DNA of 47,003 nt from assembly GCA_036278715.1 (NCBI GenBank), contig DASUKN010000054.1:1-47003 (forward strand). The letters run 5' to 3'. Every line of letters begins with the position of its first letter. Within the stretch, counting starts at the first letter, position 1. This DNA is from Udaeobacter sp025935755. Lineage in GTDB: Bacteria > Verrucomicrobiota > Verrucomicrobiia > Chthoniobacterales > UBA10450. The translations under genes were made by a program, and so were the position numbers. The notes under the pieces were generated by a model. It did not search any database. It was not told the DNA's origin and saw nothing but the letters and a program-made list of their open reading frames with translations. Shown in pieces: positions 17,382-25,247 of the stretch.

Positions 17382-18167
17382 ATGAAACGAAAATGGAATT
17401 GGCCGATCTGGGTGGGGTTCGTGCTCGTTCTCGCAGGACTGTTCTCGTATGAGTTCTTCGCCCGGTTTCCAATCACGCGCGATTTTCCGTGGGCGAATTT
17501 TTTACTGTTCGGAATTGGCGCCGCGTTGTTGATAGTCGGTTTGTTCCGGGCGTTCGGCCGGCCGCAGGCGTATCGTGGAAAAATCTTTGGCTCTTTCTTC
17601 GCGGCGATAGCCGTGCTTTGTGTTGCGTTTTTCAGTTACGTCATCTTCTACGTCCTGCATCAAGTCCCGGCTTCAGCCGGGGCGCCGCATGTTGGCCAAA
17701 AGGCGCCTGATTTTTTCCTGCTCGATCAAAACGGACAACCTGTCGGGCTGGGCGATTTGCTTTCAAACTCAAAAGGCGCCCTTCTGATTTTTTATCGAGG
17801 TTTTTGGTGACCTTTGTGTAACTCCGAGTTGCGGGGTTTCCAGCATCGGCTTTCGGAATTCGACGCGCGCGGTATTCGTGTCGTCGGGATCAGTGTCGAT
17901 CCATCGGACGTCAGCAAGCGGCAGTCGCAAAAACTCGGGTACACTTTTCCGCTGCTTTCCGATCCGGACGCGAAGGTCATTCGCAGATACGATCTATTAC
18001 ATCCCGGGGCTGGGCCAAAAGGAGCGGATATCGCACGGCCGGCCGAGTTTCTGCTCGATTCGGATGGCATCGTCCGGTGGGTGAACCTGACCGATAACAT
18101 TGCGGTGCGCGCACGGCCACAGCAGGTGCTCGACGCTTTGAATCGACCGAGCCCCGTTGGCCAATGA
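17382..18167 (+). CDS. Membrane-anchored peroxiredoxin-like selenoprotein (AhpC/TSA fold, UxxC)
   Basis: One continuous frame of 261 residues is interrupted only by TGA at 17808-17810 (residue 143). The codons around it read F-Y-R-G-F-W-(TGA)-P-L-C-N-S-E-L, matching the family motif FYRGxWCPxC with selenocysteine replacing the first, reactive Cys. Downstream sequence continues the fold (GIRVVGISVDPSD, YTFPLLSDPDAKVIRRY, ARPAEFLLDSDGIVRWV). Three hydrophobic helices precede the domain (about 8-27, 38-58, 68-92). Positive residues in the TM2-TM3 loop place the redox domain in the periplasm by the positive-inside rule. Role inferred: thiol/selenol peroxidase or disulfide oxidoreductase. TGA is an ordinary stop elsewhere (for example the OPT gene at 17364-17366), so recoding is local. 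It is flanked by OPT (15 nt) and zinc-ribbon (37 nt) genes. Alternatives are a nonsense mutation or a sequencing error. Confidence 0.88.
17818..17840 (+). promoter_or_regulatory. Candidate bacterial SECIS hairpin
   Basis: Immediately after the in-frame UGA, CUCCG (17822-17826) pairs with CGGGG (17832-17836), extended by two A-U pairs (17820-17821 with 17837-17838) and a G-C pair beyond one mismatch (17818 with 17840). The five-base apical loop is AGUUG. Sixteen nucleotides separate UGA from the loop, and a G is among the first two loop bases. Both agree with the published rules for bacterial SECIS elements. Folding was done by hand. Confidence 0.72.
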
Positions 18168-18204
18168 TTGACGTCGCTTTGCCGAATCAATAGGTTGAGC
18201 GCTC

Positions 18205-18906
18205 GTGCATTCGGAACTGGAACAACTGCTCGTTCTTCAAGATCGACAACAAAAGATCCGGCACATCCAGGCTGAGATTAAAACCGTGCCGTTAGAACGC
18301 GCTCATCTTGAAGCGCAACTGTCAGCAAGCGCGGCGGCCCTTGAATCGTTGAAACAAAAAGGACGCCAAATCGAAGTCGAACGCAAAAAACTGGAACTCG
18401 ACGTGGGCACTCGCACCGAAAGCATCGCGCGTCTCAAGACGCAGCAGTATCAGACGCGCAAGAATGATGAGTTTCAGGCGATCGGCCATGAGATTCAACG
18501 TTACGAAAATGAGATACGGAAACTCGAGGATCAGGAACTCGAATTGATGATCGAGGCAGACAAGCTCAAAAGCGAAATCGAAGCGTCCGATAAAGCGGCG
18601 CGGGCAATGAAAGACAGCATTTCGCGCCAACTCGCCGATCTGGAAACGAAATCCCAAGCCCTGGGAGCGCAGCAGCAGGAACTCGAGGCTGAACGACAAG
18701 CGCTTGCCGCTCAAATCGACGACGATGTCCTCGATCAGTTCGAACGCCTTTTTAATAGCAAAGGAGACGCCGCGGTTGTGGCAGTAGAACATGGCGTTTG
18801 TACCGGCTGCCACATGAAAGTGACGACGGCCACGGCGGCCAGCGTGAAGGCAGGAAAAGAAATCGTCAATTGCGAGAATTGCGGCCGAATTCTGTACGAA
18901 GGGTAG
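18205..18906 (+). CDS. Coiled-coil protein with C-terminal zinc ribbon (CT398/DUF164-like)
   Basis: A 233-residue protein with a long antiparallel coiled coil (about residues 1-185, heptads rich in Glu/Gln/Lys/Leu) and a C4 zinc ribbon at the end: CTGCHMKV and CENCGRILYEG supply the four cysteines. This layout matches the CT398/HP0958-type family, some of whose members bind RNA or flagellar and secretion partners; the role here is unknown. The start is GTG 18205, 37 nt after the selenoprotein stop, so it may belong to the same transcript. It converges with ychF and is followed by strong hairpins. Confidence 0.88.
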   Translation: MHSELEQLLVLQDRQQKIRHIQAEIKTVPLERAHLEAQLSASAAALESLKQKGRQIEVERKKLELDVGTRTESIARLKTQQYQTRKNDEFQAIGHEIQRYENEIRKLEDQELELMIEADKLKSEIEASDKAARAMKDSISRQLADLETKSQALGAQQQELEAERQALAAQIDDDVLDQFERLFNSKGDAAVVAVEHGVCTGCHMKVTTATAASVKAGKEIVNCENCGRILYEG

Positions 18907-18910
18907 GACC

Positions 18911-18954
18911 GAGGAAATCTTCCTCTTAACCGTGCATCGATTCAAGATGCACGG
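18911..18954. terminator. Pair of hairpins between convergent genes
   Basis: GAGGAA/TTCCTC (18911-18925, 3-nt loop) is followed by CCGTGCATC/GATGCACGG (18930-18954, 9-bp stem, 7-nt loop). Neither is followed by a clean T-run on the plus strand, so Rho-independent termination is possible but not certain. Further right, GTTACAAAGGTT (18972-18983) and AACCTTGTAAC (19038-19048) make a wider imperfect inverted repeat before the ychF stop. Confidence 0.45.
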
Positions 18955-19072
18955 ACAGCGAAGTTAAAACAGTTACAAAGGTTAAAATTGTTACATTTGC
19001 AGGGGTGGAGGAGGCTTTTGCCCGTTGTACCTGTTCTAACCTTGTAACGTTCTAGGACTGCTAACGAGCGGG

Positions 19073-20197
19073 TCAGACGTTGAATCGAAACAGAATCACG
19101 TCGCCGTCCCGCACTTCGTACTCTTTTCCTTCCAGGCGCAATTTGCCGGTGTCGCGTGCTTTGGCTAAAGAACCGGCTGCCATCAAATCGTTGTAGTGAA
19201 TGGTTTCTGCCGCGATAAATCCGCGTTCGAAATCGGAGTGAATCGCACCGGCCGCGGCGGGCGCTTTGTCGCCGGCGTGAATGGTCCAGGCTCGGGTCTC
19301 TTTCTCGCCGCTGGTAAAAAACGTGCGAAGTCCGAGCAAATGATAAACTGCGCGGATGAGCGCGTGCACGCCGCTGTCTTCCACTCCGAGACCGCGTAGA
19401 TATTCGAGCGCTTCCTGTTCGCTAAGATCAACCAACTCGCTCTCGATATGCGCGCTGACCACGATCGCTTCGGTAGCGAAATGGTGATTTGCATAATTCT
19501 GGACGAGCTCGACGTATCGCGTTGCCGGATTGGCCGAATCACGTTTGGAAATCGCTGCCAAATCGGATTCCGCCACGTTGCAGGCAAAAATCGTTGGCTT
19601 TGATGTAAGCAGGAAGAAACCTCGCGCGACGGCCTTCTCTTCGGGAGTCAACTCGGCAGTCACCGCCGGTTTCCCGCGGTCGAGATGCGCAAGCAATTTC
19701 CCGATGATCGCGCTTTCGATGACCGCTGCTTTTTCGCCGGCGTGAAGTTGCTTCTGCATTCTGTCGCGTCTCTTCTGCAACGAAGCGAGGTCGGCGAGGA
19801 CGAGCTCGGTGTTGATGACTTCAATGTCGCGAACTGGATCAATGGTGGCGCTGACATGATGAACGTCTGGATTCTCAAAACAACGCACCACCTGAACGAT
19901 CGCTTCGACTTCGCGGATGTGATGAAGGAACTGATTGCCGAGGCCTTCGCCGGCGCTCGCGCCTTTGACCAAGCCGGCGATATCCACAAATTCGATCGCT
20001 GTCGGCGTGATTTTCTTCGAGTGAGAAATCCCGGCGATTTTTTCCAACCGCGGATCGGGCACGATGACGACGCCTACGTTCGGATCGATCGTGCAAAACG
20101 GATAGTTCTCCGCCGGCGCTTTGTGTGTGCGTGTAACGGCATTGAAAAGCGTTGATTTCCCGACGTTTGGTAATCCGACTATTCCAGCACTTAACAT
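19073..20197 (-). CDS. ychF: Redox-regulated ribosome-binding P-loop ATPase YchF (OLA1 family)
   Basis: A universally conserved Obg-family nucleotide hydrolase that prefers ATP and binds ribosomes. In 374 residues the G1 loop is GLPNVGKSTLFNA (about 8-20), the G3 motif is DIAGLVKGASAGEGLGN, and the G4 position reads NVAE in place of NKxD, the known basis of relaxed specificity for ATP. A helical domain follows, then a C-terminal TGS domain (FFTSGEKETRAWTIHAG to YEVRDGDVILFRFNV). The length is ten residues above the usual 363. The start is unambiguous (MLSAGIVGLPNVGKST). It is a stand-alone housekeeping gene. Confidence 0.98.
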   Translation of the reverse strand: MLSAGIVGLPNVGKSTLFNAVTRTHKAPAENYPFCTIDPNVGVVIVPDPRLEKIAGISHSKKITPTAIEFVDIAGLVKGASAGEGLGNQFLHHIREVEAIVQVVRCFENPDVHHVSATIDPVRDIEVINTELVLADLASLQKRRDRMQKQLHAGEKAAVIESAIIGKLLAHLDRGKPAVTAELTPEEKAVARGFFLLTSKPTIFACNVAESDLAAISKRDSANPATRYVELVQNYANHHFATEAIVVSAHIESELVDLSEQEALEYLRGLGVEDSGVHALIRAVYHLLGLRTFFTSGEKETRAWTIHAGDKAPAAAGAIHSDFERGFIAAETIHYNDLMAAGSLAKARDTGKLRLEGKEYEVRDGDVILFRFNV

Positions 20198-20205
20198 CGG
20201 CTAAT

Positions 20206-20274
20206 GTAGCGCGAGCGTCCCGCTCGCGCCGCGCAAAATCGGATGGAAAGTCGCAAGCGAGACGCTCGCGCTAC
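20206..20274. repeat. Palindromic repeat, GTAGCGC family (family A)
   Basis: The element opens GTAGCGCGAGCGTCCCGCTC and closes with AGCGAGACGCTCGCGCTAC; the arms are inverted complements around a spacer of about 20 bp. It lies directly upstream of the ychF start codon (9 nt away). Confidence 0.85.
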
Positions 20275-20390
20275 CTGGACAAGTATCCTCTTGGCGACAT
20301 TCGACCGACGATGTGGTGCGTCGCCGCCAGATGGAAATGTGGACTGGACTGGCGATTTGGTCGCAATTGGTCAATACTCCCGTCCGAAAT

Positions 20391-20464
20391 CGGGCCGTAG
20401 TTCAGCTTGGTAGAACGCTTGAATGGGGTTCAAGAGGTCGTGGGTTCGAATCCCGCCGGCCCGA
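20391..20464 (+). tRNA. tRNA-Pro (anticodon GGG)
   Basis: A complete cloverleaf can be drawn: acceptor CGGGCCG/CGGCCCG, D-stem GTTC/GAAC, anticodon stem CTTGA/TCAAG with loop ATGGGGT (anticodon GGG), T-stem GTGGG/CCCGC with loop TTCGAAT, discriminator A. CCA is not encoded. Confidence 0.97.
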
Positions 20465-20499
20465 TTGATTTAAATTGCCGCGATGTTTCACCTGTATGG

Positions 20500-20558
20500 G
20501 TAGCGCAAGCCTCTGGCTGCCGTTTGTTAGGGGTTCGCAAGCCGGCGGCATGCGCTAC
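20500..20558. repeat. Palindromic repeat, GTAGCGC family (family A)
   Basis: It opens GTAGCGCAAGCCTCTGGCTG and closes TTCGCAAGCCGGCGGCATGC plus GCTAC. It is nearly the same as the copy at 27941-28000, including the spacer TTTGTTA-GGGTTCGCAAGCC. It ends 15 nt before the GTG start of the next gene. Confidence 0.85.
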
Positions 20559-20573
20559 TATTGAGACGGAATA

Positions 20574-21128
20574 GTGAAAGCTGCCATTCGAAGAGCTGCC
20601 TTCATACATTGGGTCCCCATCGCCCTTTTTCTTGTTCCGATTACCGTCGTCGCCTCCGGTACAGGGAACGGCGTCGAATTAAATCAAATTGCGTCCATGT
20701 TCGCCATGGAGCTTATCAAGCAGGGAGAGGTCGTTGCGGATGGCAAGGGGGCGTGGACCGAACATCGCCCTTCAGTCGTGCAAGAGAATGAATTCATCCG
20801 GATCCATGGATTCGGAGAGTATGCTAAGTGGCATCTGGGCATCGATCGTCGTTTTTCAGAGACTTCGAAGCGCAGATATAAATTTCCTTACGGCGATTTC
20901 AAGAACGTGCATCGGTGCGGCTTGCTCGCAGCGAAAGCGAGGGCACGCCAGTACGGCGATACGGATATCAGAGAGGCGGCCGCAGAATTGATACGCGCTA
21001 TGAAAACAAAACCGAAAGGATTGACGGATTTTGGCGACGTTGCAGCCAATTGCTTCATTGTGCTTCAACATCAATCTGCCCACGCGCTCAAAAACGCATC
21101 GATCAATTCCGGTAAATCATTGCTGTAG
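20574..21128 (+). CDS. Conserved secreted protein of unknown function
   Basis: I do not assign a function. The 184-residue frame starts with GTG 20574 and encodes a probable signal peptide (charged MKAAIRRAAF, then hydrophobic VPIALFLVPITVV, cleavage near VVASG). The mature part has a compact segment with IHGFGEYAKWHLGIDRR and YKFPYGDFKNVHRCGLLAAK, followed by a helix with DIREAAAELIRAM. It contains one Cys in the first block and one near the end, in AANCF. The RRYKFPYGDF region looks like a conserved family core, but I recognise no catalytic pattern. The 3' end overlaps the convergent deacetylase gene by 58 nt, so the last 15-20 residues may be non-conserved. A repeat occupies its promoter side. 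Confidence 0.65.
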   Translation: MKAAIRRAAFIHWVPIALFLVPITVVASGTGNGVELNQIASMFAMELIKQGEVVADGKGAWTEHRPSVVQENEFIRIHGFGEYAKWHLGIDRRFSETSKRRYKFPYGDFKNVHRCGLLAAKARARQYGDTDIREAAAELIRAMKTKPKGLTDFGDVAANCFIVLQHQSAHALKNASINSGKSLL

Positions 21129-22009
21129 CCGCCTTCCAGCATTACCGCGACCGGAACATCGATTTTGCCTAACCAGTCGCCGAATGTGGCGAAGTCTTCC
21201 CGCTCGAGCGTTAGCTGCAGCAGCGGATCACCCGCGTAGGCATCGAACCCTGCGGACACCAGGAGCAAATCAGGTTCGAAGGCCATCAATTCCTCGAGAG
21301 AACGCCGCGCGATTTCCAGGATTCGCTCGCGCGGCGTGTACGGCGGGACGGGATAGTTATCGATATTCGCGAAGGATTTCCCTCCAGTCCCGGGATAAGC
21401 GGGGAACTGATGAATCGAGGCAAATCGAATTCGATCATTGCGCGCGACAATCGCCTCGGTGCCGTTCCCGTGGTGTCCATCAAAATCCCAAATGGCCACG
21501 CGTTCGACCTTTGTTGTTGTTGGGGATGGCTGACCATCGGCGACCTCGGAGTAAGCCGATGTCCCGGGCGGTCCGGAATCAGCCATGCCGGCTGCGGACA
21601 GCGCGTCGAGCGCGGCGATGGCAACATTGCTGAAATAACAAAAACCCATTGCGCGATCTCGTGTCGCGTGGTGTCCGGGCGGTCGCATCAAACTGAAAGC
21701 CCTTTCTCCACCGAGCGCGGAAGCAGCCGCATTGATTGCCGCACCGGCTGAATGCCGCGCGTGCCCGGCAATGTTGGGATAAAATGGCGTGTCGGCGTCG
21801 AATGCGTCCTGCGACTTTACAATGTGATGGATGTGCTCCCGTGAATGTGCGCGCAGCAACTGCACATCTGTTGCTGCACTCGGTTTGCGCCATTGCCAGT
21901 CAGGATGCCGATCCTTGATCATGGGCACCGTATTGGCGATCCGCTCAGGCCGTTCCGGGTGGCCGGCGCTCGAATATTGCAGGCAGCTTGGGTCGTAAAA
22001 AATCGTCAT
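21071..22009 (-). CDS. Histone deacetylase-like (AcuC/HDAC superfamily) deacetylase
   Basis: A zinc-dependent deacetylase of the arginase/HDAC fold, 312 residues. Bacterial members act on acetylated polyamines, acetyl-lysine or other small amides; the substrate here is not determinable. Active-site features are visible: RPPGHHATRDRAMGFCYFSN (tandem His and the conserved Gly-Phe-Cys-Tyr), WDFDGHHGNGTEAIV (Asp/His zinc ligands) and SAGFDAYAGDPL (second ligand Asp). A variable loop near SAYSEVADGQPSPTTTKV is inserted before the metal-binding strand. The start ATG 22009 gives MTIFYDPSCLQYSSAGHPERP, the usual N-terminus. The gene is monocistronic and convergent with the secreted unknown. Confidence 0.95.
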   Translation of the reverse strand: MTIFYDPSCLQYSSAGHPERPERIANTVPMIKDRHPDWQWRKPSAATDVQLLRAHSREHIHHIVKSQDAFDADTPFYPNIAGHARHSAGAAINAAASALGGERAFSLMRPPGHHATRDRAMGFCYFSNVAIAALDALSAAGMADSGPPGTSAYSEVADGQPSPTTTKVERVAIWDFDGHHGNGTEAIVARNDRIRFASIHQFPAYPGTGGKSFANIDNYPVPPYTPRERILEIARRSLEELMAFEPDLLLVSAGFDAYAGDPLLQLTLEREDFATFGDWLGKIDVPVAVMLEGGYSNDLPELIDAFLSAWAD

Positions 22010-22060
22010 CGGGCTTGCAAGTTAGACGGATATTCGACTACGACCATGTCATAACTGGCC

Positions 22061-22235
22061 TGTCATGTTGAGCGAAGCGCCGCAACGAAATCCGAAGCAT
22101 GAGGCGAAGTTTTCAAACATTTCCGGTTATCGACGCGGCGGAGGAGGCTCAAATATTAAGTGAGATTGAAAACCCGGGCTCGCGCCAACAAATTTTCGGG
22201 GCTGCGTTACAGCTTTGCTTCGCTAAGAATAACAA
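22061..22235. repeat. Degenerate family D repeat region
   Basis: TGTCATGTTGAGCGAAGCGC at the left is matched by a weaker CTTCGCTAAGAATAACAA near 22217-22234. The spacer contains GGAGGAGGCTC and no gene. It fills most of the 251-bp gap before the glycosyltransferase. Confidence 0.5.
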
Positions 22236-22260
22236 TTAACGAAACGCGTTCCTAACAATA

Positions 22261-22998
22261 ATGGTAAAAGGCCGGAAAATTGTAGTGGTGATGCCCGCGT
22301 ATAACGCGGCGCGCACATTACGCCAGACTTACGACGAAGTGATGGCGCATGGCATCGTCGATTTAGTTATTGTCGTGGACGACGCCAGTCACGATGAAAC
22401 GGTGGCGATTGCCCGTACCCTGCCAAAGGTACAGGTGGAAGTGCATCCGGAGAATCGCGGTTACGGAGCGAACCAAAAAACTTGTTACCGGCTCGCATTG
22501 GCGGCAGGCGCAGACATCATCATTATGATTCACCCCGATTATCAGTACACACCGCAGCTGATGCCAGCGATGACTGCCCTGGTGGCAAGTGGTTTGTATC
22601 CCTGCGTACTTGGCTCGCGCATTCTCGGAGGAGGCGCGCTGCGCGGTGGCATGCCCTGGTGGAAATACGTCTCAAACAGGCTTCTCACATTGGCTGAGAA
22701 TTTTCTGATCGGAGCGAAGCTTTCCGAATATCACACCGGCTATCGCGCTTTTTCGCGTCAATTGTTGGAGCGGCTGCCGTTACAAACAAACTCTGACGAT
22801 TTCGTTTTCGACAATCAGATCCTCGCGCAAATCATTGCACTCGGCGTGCCCATTGGCGAGGTGACGTGCCCGGCGCGTTACATGCCGGAGGCCTCATCGA
22901 TCAATTTCCGCCGGAGCGTGCGCTACGGATTGGGCTGCATGGCCACGGCTGTGCGTTTTCGCCTGGCTAAATGGGGCCTGGCGCCGCCGATCGTGTAG
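22261..22998 (+). CDS. GT2 glycosyltransferase, polyprenyl-phosphate sugar synthase-like
   Basis: This resembles the dolichol-/undecaprenyl-phosphate mannose or glucose synthase group, which loads a sugar from a nucleotide donor onto a lipid carrier. In 245 residues it shows VVVMPAYNAARTLRQTYDEV (donor-binding start), VDDASHDETVAIAR (first Asp motif), IMIHPDYQYTPQLMPAM (DxD-like metal region), and YHTGYRAFSRQLLERLP near residue 160. There is no C-terminal membrane domain, so it is of the soluble or peripheral DPM1-like type. The product sugar is unknown. It is isolated, and I see no wall or LPS cluster around it. Confidence 0.9.
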   Translation: MVKGRKIVVVMPAYNAARTLRQTYDEVMAHGIVDLVIVVDDASHDETVAIARTLPKVQVEVHPENRGYGANQKTCYRLALAAGADIIIMIHPDYQYTPQLMPAMTALVASGLYPCVLGSRILGGGALRGGMPWWKYVSNRLLTLAENFLIGAKLSEYHTGYRAFSRQLLERLPLQTNSDDFVFDNQILAQIIALGVPIGEVTCPARYMPEASSINFRRSVRYGLGCMATAVRFRLAKWGLAPPIV

Positions 22999-23112
22999 GA
23001 TTCAAGGAAGGGCGATCTCCAGATCCGCGCCGGCGGCTGGAAAGCCGCCCCTCCGCCAGCTAATCGTTAGGTGCGCCGGTTCCGCAGCGTTCCGATTTTG
23101 TCGCCGTCGTTT

Positions 23113-24453
23113 TCAAACGACGCCTTGATCGAGCATGGCGTCGGCGACCTTCACGAAACCAGCGATGTTTGCGCCGACCACCAGATTGCCGGGTTCGCCG
23201 TACTCTTCCGCGGTCTCCCACGAGATCTTGAAAATCGTGGACATGATATGGCGTAATCGTGAGTCGACTTCCTCGCGAGGCCACGGCAAACGCATCGAAT
23301 TCTGGCTCATCTCCAGACCCGAAGTCGCTACACCTCCCGCATTAGCGGCTTTCCCCGGGCCGAACAGAATTTTTTTCTGAACGAACAGATCGACTGCTGC
23401 TGGAACGCTCGGCATGTTGGCCGCCTCAGACACGAGGTAACACCCATTGTTGACCAGTTTCTTTGCGTCTTCAGCTGTGATCTCGTTCTCGGTCGCACAC
23501 GGGAAAGCGCAGTCACATTTAATTCCCCATGGCCGCTGGCCTGCGACATACTTGGAACCGCGGAACTTTTTCGCATACTCATTGATCCGTCCGCGTCGTA
23601 CGTTTTTGATGCTCATGACGAACGCGAGTTTCTCTTCTGTGATGCCGTTCTTGTCGTAGATGTAGCCGCTGGAATCGGACATCGAGACGGGTTTCGCGCC
23701 GCATTGGAGCAATTTCTCGACCGTGTATTGAGCTGCGTTACCGGCGCCTGAAACTGTGCAAACCTTGCCTTCGATGGTTTCATCGCGCGTCTTAAGCATC
23801 TCCTGCGCGAAATAAACAGCGCCGTAACCGGTGGCCTCCGGTCGAATGAGCGAGCCGCCCCAGTTGAGGCCTTTTCCAGTTAACACACCGGTAAATTCGT
23901 TAGCCAATCGTTTGTACTGACCAAACAAATAGCCGATCTCGCGTCCGCCAACGCCGATATCACCCGCGGGTACATCGGTGTTGGGACCGATGTGCCGGAA
24001 GAGTTCGGTCATGAACGATTGGCAAAAACGCATGACCTCTCGATCGGATTTGCCTTTTGGGTCAAAATCCGAGCCACCTTTGCCGCCGCCCATTGGCAGA
24101 CCCGTCAACGAATTCTTAAACACTTGTTCAAAGGCGAGGAACTTAATGATCCCTGCGTAGACGGTTGGATGAAACCGTAACCCGCCTTTGTAAGGGCCAA
24201 GCGCGCTATTCATCTGCACCCGAAATCCACGGTTCACCTGGATCTGTCCTTTGTCGTCGATCCACGGGACGCGAAACTGAATCAATCGCTCCGGTTCGAC
24301 CAGACGCTCCAGGATTCTGGCATCGCGCAGTTTCTTGCTGCGATCGATGACTGGCCGGATCGACTCCAGCACCTCCGTCACCGCCTGGAGAAACTCAGGC
24401 TCGTTACGGTTACGTTTTCTAACGATTTCGAGAACATCTTGGATTAAGGCCAT
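23113..24453 (-). CDS. gdhA: NADP-specific glutamate dehydrogenase
   Basis: It interconverts 2-oxoglutarate plus ammonium and glutamate with NADP(H), feeding nitrogen into amino-acid synthesis. The 446 residues match hexameric small GDHs. Signatures include RGFRVQMNSALGPYKGGLRF (substrate-binding Lys), LPMGGGKGGSDFDPKGKSD (catalytic Lys region), DVPAGDIGVGGREIGYLFGQY, and the Rossmann motif VCTVSGAGNAAQYTVEKL. ASGLEMSQNS near the end matches the family consensus. The start MALIQDVLEIVRKRNRNEPE is typical. The gene is transcribed away from tRNA-Val, which lies on the same strand upstream. Confidence 0.98.
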   Translation of the reverse strand: MALIQDVLEIVRKRNRNEPEFLQAVTEVLESIRPVIDRSKKLRDARILERLVEPERLIQFRVPWIDDKGQIQVNRGFRVQMNSALGPYKGGLRFHPTVYAGIIKFLAFEQVFKNSLTGLPMGGGKGGSDFDPKGKSDREVMRFCQSFMTELFRHIGPNTDVPAGDIGVGGREIGYLFGQYKRLANEFTGVLTGKGLNWGGSLIRPEATGYGAVYFAQEMLKTRDETIEGKVCTVSGAGNAAQYTVEKLLQCGAKPVSMSDSSGYIYDKNGITEEKLAFVMSIKNVRRGRINEYAKKFRGSKYVAGQRPWGIKCDCAFPCATENEITAEDAKKLVNNGCYLVSEAANMPSVPAAVDLFVQKKILFGPGKAANAGGVATSGLEMSQNSMRLPWPREEVDSRLRHIMSTIFKISWETAEEYGEPGNLVVGANIAGFVKVADAMLDQGVV

Positions 24454-24496
24454 AGGAATTCGCGGGGTTATGCGCAGCAGCGTGAAAGGAGGGATC

Positions 24497-24571
24497 TGGT
24501 GCGCGATGCTGGTATCGAACCAGCGACCCCTTGCGTGTGAAGCAAGTGCTCTACCACTGAGCTAATCGCGC
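24497..24571 (-). tRNA. tRNA-Val (anticodon CAC)
   Basis: On the minus strand the cloverleaf reads acceptor GCGCGAT/ATCGCGC, D-stem GCTC/GAGC, anticodon stem CTTGC/GCAAG with loop TTCACAC (anticodon CAC), T-stem GCTGG/CCAGC with loop TTCGATA, discriminator A and an encoded CCA (24497-24499). Confidence 0.97.
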
Positions 24572-24623
24572 GGTTTTTCAGAAGCGGAGATAATAAAGAG
24601 GGCAGCCACCAGCGCAAGCCTGC

Positions 24624-24704
24624 TGTAGCGTGCGCTGTCCTCAGCGCATTCGGGCAGGGGAGACATCACTTCTCAAACTCCGCTGAGGACAGCGGACGCT
24701 ACAG
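24624..24704. repeat. Palindromic repeat, GTAGCGTGCGCTGTCCTCAG family (family C)
   Basis: The left arm TGTAGCGTGCGCTGTCCTCAG is mirrored by CTGAGGACAGCGGACGCTAC at the right. A second copy is at 34828-34906. It occupies the gap between tRNA-Val and the OsmC gene. Confidence 0.85.
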
Positions 24705-24761
24705 CGCATTGCCTGTAACCGAAGCGCTTGCCCCATAGCGTTCGGCGTTCTATGTAAACGA

Positions 24762-25214
24762 ATGTCAGAACACAAAGTTACTCTCACTTGGCAACGCGGC
24801 GATAAGCCGTTCGAGTATCAGAAGTATTCACGGGATCACACCTGGAAATTCGAAGGCGGTCACGAAATGCAGGCATCAGCGGCGCCCGCCTATTTAGGCA
24901 ATCCGAGCCTGGTCGATCCGGAAGAAGCGTTCGTCGCATCACTGTCGAGCTGCCACATGCTGACGTTTCTCGCGATCGCCTGTAAAAAGAGGTTTGTACT
25001 CGACGAATACAACGATAACGCCATTGGCTACATGGAGAAAAATGCCGAGGGAAGACTGGCCATCACACGCGTAATCCTTCGACAGCGTTTGAAATTCTCC
25101 GGCGACAAACAACCAACGCCGCAGGAAATTGCGGAGATGAATCATGGCGCCCACGAGCAATGCTTTATCGCCAATTCGGTAAAGACCGAGGTCACAGTCG
25201 AACCGCAGACGTAA
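24762..25214 (+). CDS. OsmC/Ohr-family peroxidase-like protein
   Basis: OsmC-family proteins reduce organic hydroperoxides using two cysteines. This 150-residue protein has the first conserved Cys in SLSSCHMLTFLAIACKKR and a later Cys in GAHEQCFIANSVKTEV, the positions expected for the peroxidatic and resolving residues. The early motif WKFEGGHEMQASAAPAYLG resembles family sequences. The tail VTVEPQT ends at the usual place. The exact substrate is unknown. It is monocistronic, with a palindromic repeat upstream and a family D repeat downstream. Confidence 0.9.
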   Translation: MSEHKVTLTWQRGDKPFEYQKYSRDHTWKFEGGHEMQASAAPAYLGNPSLVDPEEAFVASLSSCHMLTFLAIACKKRFVLDEYNDNAIGYMEKNAEGRLAITRVILRQRLKFSGDKQPTPQEIAEMNHGAHEQCFIANSVKTEVTVEPQT

Positions 25215-25247
25215 AACCGTTCGCCCCTACACAGCGTACCGTCGGAA

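Noticed and set aside
17808..17810. UGA read as Trp by a variant genetic code
   Set aside because: UGA ends other genes here, including the OPT gene at 17364-17366, and the residue before it is already the conserved Trp encoded by TGG.
17382..18167. Two separate genes, or a pseudogene with a nonsense mutation
   Set aside because: The halves are in the same frame, the stop falls exactly on the reactive Cys position, and a SECIS-like hairpin follows; chance placement is unlikely, though not excluded.
24454..24496. Riboswitch or attenuator upstream of gdhA
   Set aside because: The space between tRNA-Val and gdhA is only about 43 nt and shows no recognisable structure.
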